Counted from the first letter of the stretch, positions 8,853-16,948 are shown. The stretch is 64,000 nucleotides of DNA from Streptomyces sp. XY006 (GCF_002237655.1 NZ_NOKT01000019.1:1-64000); one strand, 5' to 3'. Made by a program: numbers and translations. The notes: a model not told the origin generated them from the sequence alone.

Positions 8853-8954
8853 TCAGTGCGCGTGACCGCCCGGTGCCGGGGCCGCGTTCTTGACCGTCAG
8901 GGGCAGCAGCTTCTTGCCCGTCGGGCCGATCTGGATGTGGGTGTCCATCTGCGG
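8853..8954 (-). pseudogene. Displaced native 3' end of the TIGR03960 radical SAM gene
   Basis: Thirty-three codons plus stop, with no start of their own, reading PQMDTHIQIGPTGKKLLPLT and ending in GGHAH. The same tail, with many synonymous differences, ends the intact gene at 28929. These are the original chromosomal 3' codons (high-GC wobble positions), cut off from the body of the gene when AICE1 integrated. The rest of the gene starts again at 29026. Confidence 0.9.
8944..8954. other. attL core of AICE1
   Basis: TCCATCTGCGG, identical to 29026-29036. To the left lie native radical SAM codons; to the right lies element DNA, with the integrase start only 40 bp away. Serine integrases exchange strands at a 2-bp core, so the exact crossover lies somewhere inside these 11 bp. 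Confidence 0.85.
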
Positions 8955-8993
8955 CTATACCCCAACGGCGCCACATTCGCTACGGTGCTGGTC

Positions 8994-10613
8994 ATGGCGA
9001 AGCGAACGAGGACACGCACCGCAACTGAACGCGCTCAGTACTCAGTTGAGGCCGAGTGGACGAGGGCGGACTTAGCCCTCCTGGAGGAGCTGAAGAGGGC
9101 CGAAGCGCTCTTACCCGACGACGCCCCACGAGCCCTGCTGTCCGTGCGGCTGTCGGTGCTCACCGACGACACGACGTCGCCCGTACGGCAGGAACTCGAC
9201 CTCCGAAAGCTGGCCGTGGACCGCGGCAGCCGAGTCGTCGGCGTGGCCAGCGACCTGAACGTGTCGGCCACGAAGGTGCCGCCGTGGAAGCGCAAAGAGC
9301 TCGGCGACTGGCTGAACAACAGGGCACCAGAGTTCGACGAGATCCTCTTCTGGAAGCTGGACCGCTTCGTGCGGCGGCTCAGTGACCTCAGCACCATGAT
9401 CGACTGGTGCCTGAAGTACGGGAAGAACCTCGTCTCCAAGAACGACTCGATCGACCTGACCACCACGGCCGGGAAGATCATGGTCACGATCATCGGCGGT
9501 ATCGCCGAGATCGAGGCGGCCAACACGAGCACGCGCGTCGCGAACCTGTGGGACTACACGAAGACTCAAGGTGAGTGGCTCGTAGGCAAACCCGCTTACG
9601 GGTACGAGACGTCGGAAGACGAGGCCGGCCGAGTCGTGCTCGTCATCGACCAGGACGCGTACCGAGCACTGCACTGGTGCCGGAAGGCCACCATGCGTGC
9701 CAAACCCGCGTCAGCCCGCCGCATGGTCAAGGTCCTCGTACGAGCCGGTCTCTGTGGACCGGGACTGACAGCCTCAACGCAGCTCCGGCGTCTCAGGAAT
9801 CCGGCGCTCATGGGCTACCGCGTCGAAGAGGACAAGAACGGAGGCGTGCGCCGGTCGAAGATCGTCCTTGGCAGCGACGCTAAGCCCATCCGTGTGGCCG
9901 AGCCGATCTTCACCGAGGAAGAGTTCGAGAGTCTTCAGGAAGCCCTGAACCGCAGATCAAGGAACCAGCCCACACGGCGCCCCGGCGGCGCGACGAAGTT
10001 CCTCGGTGTGCTGATCTGCCACGACTGCAGCTCCAACATGACCGTTCAAAGGACTCGGGTCAGTGGACGGTCGTACCTGTACTTGCGGTGCGGCAAATGC
10101 AAGGCCGGAGGGCACGGTGCACCGAACCCCGAGGAGATCTACGGCCAGCTCGTAGACGACGTTCTAAGGGTCCTGGGTGACGAGCCGGTCATGACACGCG
10201 AGTACCGGCAGGGCGCCGACGCCCGCAAGGAGCTGCAGCGGCTGGAACAGTCCATCAGCTACTACATGACGGGCCTGGAACCCGGAGGCCGGTTCACGAA
10301 GACCCGCTTCACCCAGGAGCAGGCCGAGAAGACGCTGGACGACCTCATCAAGCAGTTGGAGGCCATCGACCCCGAGTCCACGAAGGACCGATGGGTAGCC
10401 GTGCACAACGGCAAGACGTTCCGGCAGCACTGGGAAGAGGGCGGTATAGAGGCCATGTCCGCCGATCTGCTCAGGGTCGGTGTCAAGTGCGTGATCAAGC
10501 GGAGCAAGGTGAAGGGGGTTCGCGCCCCTCACATCCACATGAAGCTGTTGATCCCTAAGGACGTGCGTGACCGGCTGATCATGAAAGAGGACGACTTCGC
10601 CGAGGCGTTCTGA
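8994..10613 (+). CDS. int: Large serine recombinase / integrase of AICE1
   Basis: 539 aa from ATG 8994 (the frame is open upstream, but only through the displaced gene tail). Resolvase-type catalytic domain at ~48-200: RLSVLT with candidate nucleophile Ser54, KLDRFVRR arginine cluster near residue 125, and the GKIMVTIIGGIAEIEA helix leading to the dimer helix. A recombinase domain follows (LVGKPAYGYET, residue ~197 onward). A zinc-ribbon has CHDC near residue 340 and RCGKC near 365, then the coiled-coil region. It should integrate the element between attP and an attB in the radical SAM gene without host factors; excision needs a directionality factor. Its position directly beside attL is standard. 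Followed by a strong terminator. Confidence 0.95.
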   Translation: MAKRTRTRTATERAQYSVEAEWTRADLALLEELKRAEALLPDDAPRALLSVRLSVLTDDTTSPVRQELDLRKLAVDRGSRVVGVASDLNVSATKVPPWKRKELGDWLNNRAPEFDEILFWKLDRFVRRLSDLSTMIDWCLKYGKNLVSKNDSIDLTTTAGKIMVTIIGGIAEIEAANTSTRVANLWDYTKTQGEWLVGKPAYGYETSEDEAGRVVLVIDQDAYRALHWCRKATMRAKPASARRMVKVLVRAGLCGPGLTASTQLRRLRNPALMGYRVEEDKNGGVRRSKIVLGSDAKPIRVAEPIFTEEEFESLQEALNRRSRNQPTRRPGGATKFLGVLICHDCSSNMTVQRTRVSGRSYLYLRCGKCKAGGHGAPNPEEIYGQLVDDVLRVLGDEPVMTREYRQGADARKELQRLEQSISYYMTGLEPGGRFTKTRFTQEQAEKTLDDLIKQLEAIDPESTKDRWVAVHNGKTFRQHWEEGGIEAMSADLLRVGVKCVIKRSKVKGVRAPHIHMKLLIPKDVRDRLIMKEDDFAEAF

Positions 10614-10638
10614 CTCCTGCTCTCGGTACAGAGCAGAG

Positions 10639-10670
10639 CCGCCCACCCAAGCGACTGGGTGGGCGGTTTC
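10639..10670 (+). terminator. Rho-independent terminator of the AICE1 integrase
   Basis: 11-bp perfect stem CCGCCCACCCA / TGGGTGGGCGG with a 6-nt loop, followed by TTTC, 25 bp after the int stop. It is symmetrical and could also stop the converging rep transcript. Confidence 0.85.
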
Positions 10671-10673
10671 GCG

Positions 10674-10841
10674 TCACGAGAACCACGAAGAGGGGTCGAA
10701 CGGCTCTTCCGTACCGTCATCGTCAACGATCACGATCTCGCTCTGAATCACGGCCGTCCGTCTCTCGTCGGAGGCCTGGAGAAGCGACACACGCTGGGGC
10801 TGCTGCGAGACACACTCAGGCAGAGCACTTATCGGCGCCAC
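10674..10841 (-). CDS. Small acidic protein, 55 aa, coupled to rep (hypothetical)
   Basis: GTG at 10841 lies inside the last codons of rep (rep stop at 10829), with AAGAGG just upstream; the frame ends at TGA 10674, just before the int terminator. The protein begins MAPISALPEC and ends with an acidic stretch (EIVIVDDDGTEEPFDP) then SSWFS. No family is recognised. In AICEs the gene between rep and int is usually the excisionase; with a serine integrase this slot would suit a recombination directionality factor. That is positional inference only. Confidence 0.5.
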   Translation of the reverse strand: MAPISALPECVSQQPQRVSLLQASDERRTAVIQSEIVIVDDDGTEEPFDPSSWFS

Positions 10842-12052
10842 TCCCCCTCTTTCATCGTGACCAGGGCCAGCCTCCGGGACTCCGCGAGATCGTCTGCGAT
10901 GCCAGCCGCAATGAGTGCTGCGCCAGGCGTATGGCCGGAGCCGACGTAACGCCAGCGCCGTTCGGTGATCCCGTCCGGCAGGTCGGTGTGGCCCTGGTGA
11001 AGGGCACGTTCAGCGCGGAGTGCTGCATAGGTGGTGGAGTAGGCGCGGGACTTGGTGAGAATGTGGCCCCGGTAGCCCAGGGTGTGGGCCCAAGCCCGGA
11101 GGCGGAGGGGCCCGTACTCAGGTAGGCCTCCAAGGCGCCAGCAGGTCCGCATAAGAGTGCGCACGTGTTCACTCACGGGCGCCGACTCGATGTCGCCCCA
11201 GGACGAGAGCCGGTAGTCAGTGCCGGCGCCGATGTCGCTCGCGCCCTTGGTGACGTACTTGGCGACGTACGCGGCCACCGCGTCATCGTCCGGGCCCTCA
11301 CCGTCTATCCGCAGGGGCCGTGCATCGATCTGGGCACCCCAACGGAGTCTCAGTTCACCTACGGCAGGGCTGTAGGGCGTACGGACCAGGACCCGTCGGG
11401 CGGAGGCGCGTACGGCGTCGATGAGCAGCTCGGACGTCCCCCAGGCCGGGGGTTCGTCTCCGGGACCGGTCGGGCCGTCGAGGCGGACGACGGCATGGAC
11501 GTGGACGGCCGCCCGCCTCTGGTACTCGGCGACGCGGGCGAAGGACAACCGGGCGTGCTGGGCAAAGCGGGACTGCACCAGGCCGACCGAGGAAGCGAGG
11601 CGCCTCCGGACGTCGATGACGAAGCGGTCCCAGAGCTTGGAGGCGTGTGCGTGCCACAGGACGTGGGCGGTGTAGTCGTAGCAGTCCGGGCAGAGCGGTT
11701 GGCCGACACTCGGTTCGTCCAACGCGTGGCCGAGACCGCAGCCGAGGGGACGGCCGTGTGCGCAAGTGCCGCCGTCGCGGCGTGGACGGCACTGCTCCGA
11801 TGACCGGTGGACCGCGCCGAACGACGGAGCGGTGAGGGTGACGAACAGCCGCGGGCGATGGCGGACGGCATCGGGAACGTTCTTGCCGCCGAGGAGGCCG
11901 GCGCGGACGAGGTGGTAGGTGTCTCCGGCGTGGATGCGGGAGCAGGCCGGGCAGATACTTGCACGGCGGTTGCGGCAGCGGACGAGGAGACGTTCGCCGG
12001 GCTCGTCGCGGGTGTCGTAGTGGCGGAGGATCTCGCCGGTTGTGCCGTCCAC
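10829..12052 (-). CDS. rep: Rolling-circle replication initiator (RepSA-like HUH protein), 5' end possibly frameshifted
   Basis: 407 aa from GTG 12052, but conserved codons continue upstream in the same frame to about 12280 (reading ...LRQLPEADRDAIRLAQ... then TATGGCAHPVHL) without any ATG/GTG/TTG. The only start with a strong Shine-Dalgarno (AAGGAGGTGAT, ATG at 12315) is in another frame, so a 1-nt frameshift near the 5' end or a rare CTG start is likely. Features: CRNRRASICPACSRIHAGDTYHL zinc-like N-domain in two parts, the VHVHAVVRLDG HUH metal site, and AAYVAKYVTK with the candidate nicking tyrosine. It should nick the element origin to start rolling-circle replication. Homologous along its length to the AICE2 Rep, but lacks that protein's inserted zinc module. 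Confidence 0.85.
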   Translation of the reverse strand: MDGTTGEILRHYDTRDEPGERLLVRCRNRRASICPACSRIHAGDTYHLVRAGLLGGKNVPDAVRHRPRLFVTLTAPSFGAVHRSSEQCRPRRDGGTCAHGRPLGCGLGHALDEPSVGQPLCPDCYDYTAHVLWHAHASKLWDRFVIDVRRRLASSVGLVQSRFAQHARLSFARVAEYQRRAAVHVHAVVRLDGPTGPGDEPPAWGTSELLIDAVRASARRVLVRTPYSPAVGELRLRWGAQIDARPLRIDGEGPDDDAVAAYVAKYVTKGASDIGAGTDYRLSSWGDIESAPVSEHVRTLMRTCWRLGGLPEYGPLRLRAWAHTLGYRGHILTKSRAYSTTYAALRAERALHQGHTDLPDGITERRWRYVGSGHTPGAALIAAGIADDLAESRRLALVTMKEGEWRR

Positions 12053-12348
12053 TGTGGTGGTGGAGCCGGAGAGGTGGACGGGGTGGGCGCAGCCGCCGGT
12101 AGCGGTGATCTGCTCCAGCAGGCGAGGGAGCTTTGGGTCTTGTGCGAGACGGATTGCGTCGCGGTCTGCTTCGGGGAGCTGACGCAGGCGCGCCGCGCGG
12201 TCGAGGGCGGCGCGCCGGTCAGCCGGAGTGAAGTCCGGGGTGATGGTGGTGACCTTCCGCAGTCGGCCGCCGAAGCGGCTGGGGCATGAACGGGCTGTAG
12301 CGCGGTGTGGGGCATGGGGATCACCTCCTTGTCGGGGGTGGCTAGCGA

Positions 12349-12462
12349 TCAGCGGATGGTTCCGGTGCCCCGGCAGACGCGGCAGCGGCGTGTGCGCCCG
12401 GTCCAGGTCTTACGGGCTCCGTCGCCCTTGCAGTGGGGGCACCTCACGCGAGGCATGGGCAT
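12349..12462 (-). CDS. Zinc-ribbon microprotein (37 aa)
   Basis: ATG 12462, sequence MPMPRVRCPHCKGDGARK... with two CxxCxGxG knuckles (CPHCKGDG and CRVCRGTG), the DnaJ central-domain type. No other domain fits. It overlaps the open frame upstream of rep. The same motif occurs inside the AICE2 Rep and in two AICE2 small proteins, so this is a recurring AICE module. Confidence 0.7.
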   Translation of the reverse strand: MPMPRVRCPHCKGDGARKTWTGRTRRCRVCRGTGTIR

Positions 12463-12481
12463 GGCTGTGTGTCCCTTCGGG

Positions 12482-12679
12482 TCAGTGGTGGGCGAAGCCG
12501 TTGATAAGCCAGGTCACGAGACCGTGGACGGTGAAGACCACCGGGGTCTGGCCCAGGTAGAGGCCGAAGAGGCCGACGCAGACCGCTTCCCAGGCGCGCA
12601 CGTCGCGGGAGCGGACGAGGAGGACGGTGATGATCCCGAAGATCACCGAGAACGTGAACGCTGTACCTTCGCTGATCAC
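12482..12679 (-). CDS. Small membrane protein of AICE1 (Spd-like)
   Basis: 65 aa with two hydrophobic helices (~6-22 and ~30-60). Its start overlaps the stop of the translocase gene by 4 bp (ATGA), so it is coupled to tra. Small membrane proteins next to traB in Streptomyces plasmids are usually Spd proteins, which help intramycelial spread; that assignment is by context. Confidence 0.75.
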   Translation of the reverse strand: MISEGTAFTFSVIFGIITVLLVRSRDVRAWEAVCVGLFGLYLGQTPVVFTVHGLVTWLINGFAHH

Positions 12680-13977
12680 TTGCTCTCTCCTTCCGGCGCC
12701 TCAAGGGCGCGGTTCAGGGCGGGCAGTTCCGGTGCCGTCGCGGCGTACTTCCGCGCCGTCGAGACGGCTTGTTCGGTTGGGGTGAGGTGCGAGCGGGCGC
12801 GGCTCCAGCCACCGTCCGGGCCGGTGCAGACGGCCACGCCGCGTTCCTCTGCCGTGATCGATTGCGCGACGGCCACGGCGTCCTTGTTCAGGTCGCCCAA
12901 GGTCATCTCGGCCGTGGCGGGATCGTTGACGCGGTGGCAGATCCGGCCGCCGAGTTGAGCACGCAGCGCGGTGACGCCGGGGCCGAGGTCGGAGCCGACG
13001 CGTTGGCCGGCGACGACCAGGTGCAGGCCGAGAGCAGCACCGAGCTGCCCGATACGGAGCAGGAGGGTCGAGCACTGCTCGGATTCCGCCTTGCTCTCGC
13101 GGGTGCCGTCGGACAGGTACAGCTCAGCGATTTCGTCCACGATCACGACGACCGGCACCGGCCGCACCTTGTCCGGGAGCTCCCAGATCGAGCGGACTCC
13201 CGCCGACCGGCAGGCGCCCATCCGGTCCTGCATGTCGCCCACCAGCGCTGAGAGCACGGCGACCGCTTCACGGCGGCAGGTGGCCAGCGCACTGAGCCGG
13301 TCGGCGAACAGGCCTAGTTCCATGCCGCCCTTGCAGTCGATGCCCACCAGGGCGATCGGCTGCGGGGCGAGTTGGGTGATCAGCCGGGCCAGCAGCGTGG
13401 ACTTCCCCGAACGGGTGGCCCCGGCGATGAGCCAGTGCGGGACCATGCGCAGGTTCATCACCCAGGCGCCGCCGCTCTCCAAAACCCCGATGAGCGCCGA
13501 CAGCAACTCGGCCGGAGCAGACGCTAAGCCCGGCCGCTGAAGCGGGTCGGTGGCCGTCACGGTCAGCAGGACGAGCCCGCGTTCGGGCGAGGTGACCCGG
13601 ACCGCGTGGACCTTCCACGCATGCACGAACGCGTCCGCCGCCTTCATGAAGGTCGCCGGGGTCTGCCCGGCATGGAGCCGGACCAGCACCGTCAGGCCCA
13701 TGCGTGTGGCGCGCGGAAAGGAAGTCCGCGGGGCCACCGGCCGCAGCGGGTCGCCCTTGACGACCAGGTCCCCGAGCAGCCCGCGCGGCGGACGCTTGGA
13801 CACGGCCAGGTCGTTGAGCATCGCGACCTTGCGCCAGGTGAGAACGACCCGGCAGGCGGTGGTCGGGTAGCCGATCAGGTACCAGTGCCAGAGGGGGCGG
13901 TGCCGGCGGATTAGGTCACCGACAACGAGCACCCACGCCAGCACGGCCAGACCGAGGGCAAGCAGGATCGGTCCCAT
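12676..13977 (-). CDS. tra: FtsK/SpoIIIE-type DNA translocase (TraB/TraSA-like)
   Basis: 433 aa. An N-terminal hydrophobic segment (~3-25) anchors it in the membrane. Walker A GATRSGKST is at 186-194; the VGIDCKGGMELGLF motif follows; Walker B VVVIVDEIAEL is near 270; and GQRVGSDLGPGVTALRAQLGG marks the FtsK-type arginine-finger region. Such proteins move double-stranded plasmid/AICE DNA between mycelia without a relaxase. The C-terminus (~375-433) would hold the winged helix that recognises clt. Overlaps the 114-aa gene upstream by 1 nt and the small membrane gene downstream by 4 bp. Confidence 0.93.
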   Translation of the reverse strand: MGPILLALGLAVLAWVLVVGDLIRRHRPLWHWYLIGYPTTACRVVLTWRKVAMLNDLAVSKRPPRGLLGDLVVKGDPLRPVAPRTSFPRATRMGLTVLVRLHAGQTPATFMKAADAFVHAWKVHAVRVTSPERGLVLLTVTATDPLQRPGLASAPAELLSALIGVLESGGAWVMNLRMVPHWLIAGATRSGKSTLLARLITQLAPQPIALVGIDCKGGMELGLFADRLSALATCRREAVAVLSALVGDMQDRMGACRSAGVRSIWELPDKVRPVPVVVIVDEIAELYLSDGTRESKAESEQCSTLLLRIGQLGAALGLHLVVAGQRVGSDLGPGVTALRAQLGGRICHRVNDPATAEMTLGDLNKDAVAVAQSITAEERGVAVCTGPDGGWSRARSHLTPTEQAVSTARKYAATAPELPALNRALEAPEGESK

Positions 13978-14321
13978 CAGGCGTCACCGCCCTTGGCGTG
14001 CGCCGGACCGGTCACAGGGGTGATGGCATCGGCGCGGAAGCTGACGCCGTGTCGGTCACCCATCGACCACATGAACGCGGTCAGGCCGGTGACCTTGACG
14101 ACCTGCCCTTCGTCAATCCCCTTGGGCTGACCGCTCACGGCGATCTCAATGACGGAAATCCGCCGTCGGTCCTGCCGCACGGTGACGGCTACGGTCCACA
14201 CCGGGTTGCCGTCCCGGTCCCTCTTCACCTCCTGCGTCTCGTGGTTGCTGATCTTCGCTTCGGGGGCGATGGCGCACCGCAGTACGCCCAGCCGCGCCGT
14301 GTCCACGGGAATGGACTGCAT
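13977..14321 (-). CDS. Conserved AICE protein of unknown function (114 aa)
   Basis: First gene of the tra operon, ATG 14321, facing the GntR gene. It has a beta-rich, OB-like pattern: VWTVAVTVRQDRRRISVIEI..., GQVVKVTGLTAFMW..., HGVSFRADAI. AICE2 carries a positional and sequence counterpart (57444-57773, with the same ...VKVIGL..., HGISFRAVAI ending). Pairing with traB in both elements suggests an accessory transfer or single-strand-DNA role (inference). Confidence 0.85.
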   Translation of the reverse strand: MQSIPVDTARLGVLRCAIAPEAKISNHETQEVKRDRDGNPVWTVAVTVRQDRRRISVIEIAVSGQPKGIDEGQVVKVTGLTAFMWSMGDRHGVSFRADAITPVTGPAHAKGGDA

Positions 14322-14346
14322 TTCGTTGGCCTCCTTGGCCAGTCGG

Positions 14347-14443
14347 GACGTCAGTCACACACACTGACGTCACTTGTCCTTACGAGTGATGACTATGAAG
14401 CCCTGTACGGCTCCAGCGCAACTACTTATGCTGACGAGTGATG
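14347..14443. promoter_or_regulatory. Divergent operator region between tra operon and GntR gene
   Basis: Contains a 9-bp inverted repeat GACGTCAGT-N7-ACTGACGTC (14347-14371) and a 10-bp direct repeat ACGAGTGATG at 14382-14391 and 14434-14443, 52 bp apart (about five helical turns). The arrangement, between the repressor and the transfer operon, matches KorSA-type autoregulation. Binding is inferred. Confidence 0.6.
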
Positions 14444-14486
14444 TCGCGCGTGCGACGTGCCTACGACCTCAACCGGAGATGACCGC

Positions 14487-15266
14487 ATGTCGGAGATCCA
14501 GCGCCCAGGAGCCCTCTACCAGCAGGTCGCCGCCGCGATCCGCGAAGCGATCCTGTCCGGCGAGTTCGAGCCCGACTCCCTGCTGCCATCCGAAGCGCAG
14601 CTCATGGCCCGGTACGGCGTCTCCCGGCCGACCGTCCGCAACGCCATTGCCGCACTGCGGGCCGAAGGCCTTATCGATGTCCGGCACGGCAAGGGCAGCT
14701 TTGTCCGCTCCAGCGGTCAGCCCGTCCTCACCTTGGAACGAGGCGTCAGCCGCACCAGGGACGGCAAGTTCGTGATGCCAAGCGGCGACATCTGGCAGGA
14801 GGCCGAGGAGCCGAGCACCTACCGCACCCGCACGACAAAGGCCACGGGCCGACTCCTCGGGCTCGACGTCGAGGAAGCGCTCTTCGGATGTGACCGACTG
14901 CTCACCGACCCCAGCACCGGGACGCGCGCCATGCATCGCACCTTGATCCCGTTCGAAGTTGCCGAGGCCGTTCCTCTGCTCGGTCAGGAGCCGTGCAAGC
15001 CATCGGCCGCGCTCTACTGGGTGCTCACCCAGGCCGGCCACAAGCTCACCTGGACCGAGACCGTACGCGCACGCATGCCCCTGCCCGACGAACGCACCAC
15101 GCTCCGACTCCCCGACGCCACACCGATCCTGCACGTCAGCCGGATCGCGCATGGCACCGACGACCGCCCACTGATCCTCGAAGAACTGCGCTTCGGCGCC
15201 GACCGGGCCGAACTCGCTTACCGGATCACCGCTGACAGGCAGCCCGCACAACACCCCCGCTCCTGA
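14487..15266 (+). CDS. GntR/HutC-family transcriptional regulator (KorSA-like)
   Basis: 259 aa from ATG 14487, chosen over an in-frame GTG at 14457 because GGAG lies 9 nt upstream. N-terminal winged helix ~5-75 (ALYQQVAAAIREAILSGEFE, LPSEAQLMARYGVSRPTVR, GKGSFV). C-terminal UTRA/chorismate-lyase-like ligand domain ~95-255. In pSAM2 the homologous KorSA represses replication/transfer genes and itself; the divergent operator region supports the same job here. The effector is unknown. Confidence 0.92.
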   Translation: MSEIQRPGALYQQVAAAIREAILSGEFEPDSLLPSEAQLMARYGVSRPTVRNAIAALRAEGLIDVRHGKGSFVRSSGQPVLTLERGVSRTRDGKFVMPSGDIWQEAEEPSTYRTRTTKATGRLLGLDVEEALFGCDRLLTDPSTGTRAMHRTLIPFEVAEAVPLLGQEPCKPSAALYWVLTQAGHKLTWTETVRARMPLPDERTTLRLPDATPILHVSRIAHGTDDRPLILEELRFGADRAELAYRITADRQPAQHPRS

Positions 15267-15634
15267 GCGCCGACAATGATCGGTCGAAACCGCCTTCACT
15301 TCCTCAAGGGCGCGCCTGCGGCGCGCCGGGGCGCCCGGCCGCCCCGGCCGGGCGTGCGGCGTGGACGCCGGTCCCGTCCGGTCTGCCGGCACCCCCGCCC
15401 GCGGCACGGCCAAGGAGTCGAGGCATCGACCAACCATCGGTGCTCCCGCCCGGACGGTACCGGCCGTGAGGACCAGGAGCACGGAAGCGTGGTTGCTGCC
15501 AGTGGGTGGCTGAGCGAGGCACACGCGCGCCGGCTCGTTCGTCGCACGGCATCGTCGTGGCTGACTGTCTGTGGCTGAGGCATCAAGCAGGGCAGTCGTC
15601 GACCTCACGCAGACTTCACCAGCGGAAGCGCCCC
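15267..15634. other. GC-rich non-coding block downstream of the GntR gene
   Basis: No convincing gene. It holds short palindromes (GGCGCGCC-TGC-GGCGCGCC near 15311; GCCCGGCC-GCCCC-GGCCGGGC near 15338) and other GC-rich repeats. AICE2 has a comparable block in the same place, so a cis-acting site (clt or origin) is possible. Confidence 0.4.
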
Positions 15635-15940
15635 TCATTCTGCACCGCCATCGCTGGCCGCGCGTGCCTCCAGGAGCTCAGCGAGCCGGTTCACGGCATC
15701 CGGCCAACCTGTCAGCCGCACCACCCCGCGCCCGTCCTCGTTCGTGGACGCGACGGCCCGCGCGGCGGACAGTTCCAAGCCCAGTCCGAGGAGTGCGCGG
15801 TTCAGCCGGTCGGCAGTCTCACGTGCCTCACGCCAACCGGAGATGTAGTCCACCCCGGACACCCAGAGTCCGGAGTCCGCCCCCGGCAGATCGAGACCAT
15901 CGTTCAGCCAGCCCTCACCCGAGCCAGTCACCTTGCCCAC
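15635..15940 (-). CDS. Hypothetical protein (101 aa)
   Basis: GTG start at 15940. Soluble alpha/beta composition: VSGVDYISGWREARETADRL, LLGLGLELSAARAV, GRGVVRLTGWPDAVNRLAEL. Good Streptomyces-like codon use supports a real gene. Small proteins of this kind occur in Streptomyces mobile and regulatory islands; no function is known. Flanked by non-coding hairpin-rich sequence on both sides. Confidence 0.65.
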   Translation of the reverse strand: MGKVTGSGEGWLNDGLDLPGADSGLWVSGVDYISGWREARETADRLNRALLGLGLELSAARAVASTNEDGRGVVRLTGWPDAVNRLAELLEARAASDGGAE

Positions 15941-15998
15941 CTCTGCCCTGATCTAGGTAACGGATCATCAACTTCCTTGGACCAGGGCTGAAACGCAG

Positions 15999-16188
15999 CA
16001 CGGCGGCCCCGGTACCATCAGGCACCGGGAGCCGCCGTGTTCCCAGCCGGGCCACCCTTCGCTTTCCAGGGCTGATGGGGTGGCCCGGCCTATATGGGGA
16101 TGTGAAGCGCGGACTCTCGCTCGGGAGGGGAGCCCCCGGGCCGTCCGAGAGACCGCGCCCCTTCGGCCGGAGTGGTCAGGCTCCGGCC
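15999..16188. repeat. Cluster of three strong hairpins in AICE1
   Basis: Three separate inverted repeats in 190 bp: CACGGCGGC...GCCGCCGTG (15999-16039, with CCCGGT/ACCGGG inside); a perfect 12-bp pair GCCGGGCCACCC / GGGTGGCCCGGC (16046-16057 and 16078-16089); and GGCCGGAG / CTCCGGCC (16165-16188). No gene fits in 15941-16255. Stacked terminators between convergent units or a cis-acting origin/transfer site are both possible. Confidence 0.6.
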
Positions 16189-16255
16189 AGTTACCGGGCC
16201 GCCTCCCCACTCCCGATCGCGAGGGAGCAGAGCAGGGGTGGCGACCCGGCGCCTG

Positions 16256-16810
16256 TCAGTCCGAGCGAATGCCCGGCTGGTCAAGGTCGAAGCGGCACCA
16301 CACGGTCTTGCCGCCACGTTCTTCCGGCGACCACCAGACCGACGTGGCGAGCCGCTGAGCGATGAGCAGCCCACGACCGCTGTCCGGCAGCACCGCTTCC
16401 GACAGCTCACCGACCAAAGCGGCAGGGAACGTCTCACCCGCCGGAAGCAGTGGCGGTGTCGAGTCTTCGTCGGAGACACCGATGAAGACCCACTTCGGGT
16501 ACTTCTTGAAGGTCACGTCGATACGGCGGCAGCTACCGGGTCGAGCGAGGTGCCGATCAGGAACGGTGTGGTTCACGACGTTCGCCACCAGCTCCGAGAC
16601 GACCAGCCGAGCGTCGTCTACGAGTTCACCCGCACCGGCGCCCACCAGAAACATCGCCGTCGCCTCACGTGCAACCCGCGCAGTGTCGCCGAACTCGGCG
16701 AAGAGGGTGACCGCCAGAAAGTGCCCGCCCACAGCCGGATCCGGTGCTACGAACCAGTGAGCGTAGGCGTCCAGCTCCTCGCTCAGATGCCTGGCCTTTG
16801 CCGCGTCCAT
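16256..16810 (-). CDS. ATP-binding anti-sigma-like protein (HATPase_c, RsbW/SpoIIAB fold)
   Basis: 184 aa. It contains the GHKL N-box LVVSELVANVVNH and the G-box region SGRGLLIAQRLATSVWW, the usual layout of the many short Streptomyces RsbW-like kinases. N-terminal ~50 residues are variable. It is probably a serine kinase/anti-sigma or anti-anti-sigma regulator; the partner is unknown. Divergent from the TPR regulator at 17009, a pairing like the abaA/whiJ-type loci in which an HTH protein adjoins an ATP-binding protein. Confidence 0.88.
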   Translation of the reverse strand: MDAAKARHLSEELDAYAHWFVAPDPAVGGHFLAVTLFAEFGDTARVAREATAMFLVGAGAGELVDDARLVVSELVANVVNHTVPDRHLARPGSCRRIDVTFKKYPKWVFIGVSDEDSTPPLLPAGETFPAALVGELSEAVLPDSGRGLLIAQRLATSVWWSPEERGGKTVWCRFDLDQPGIRSD

Positions 16811-16887
16811 TGCGTCCCTTCCCAGCTCTCATCGCACCGATTGCTTCGCGCAAGTCAGTACACGACGCCAGGCCCACGACCGGGAGC

Positions 16888-16948
16888 GTTCACCAGGGGG
16901 TTCACGTGAACACCAGCAAATGCAGGGGGGTTCATCAATGAACCCCCC
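16888..16948. promoter_or_regulatory. GTTCA-type operator repeats upstream of the TPR regulator
   Basis: Three GTTCA elements in 60 bp: GTTCAC at 16888, the perfect palindrome GTTCACGTGAAC at 16900-16911, and GGGGGGTTCA-TCAA-TGAACCCCCC at 16925-16948 (10-bp arms). They lie between the divergent ATP-binding and regulator genes. Autoregulation is inferred. Confidence 0.6.

Noticed and set aside
11359..12324. Open frame starting MIPMPHTALQ behind the strong Shine-Dalgarno
   Set aside because: Low-complexity Ser/Pro/Ala translation out of frame with the HUH Rep; treated as evidence for a frameshift, not as a protein.
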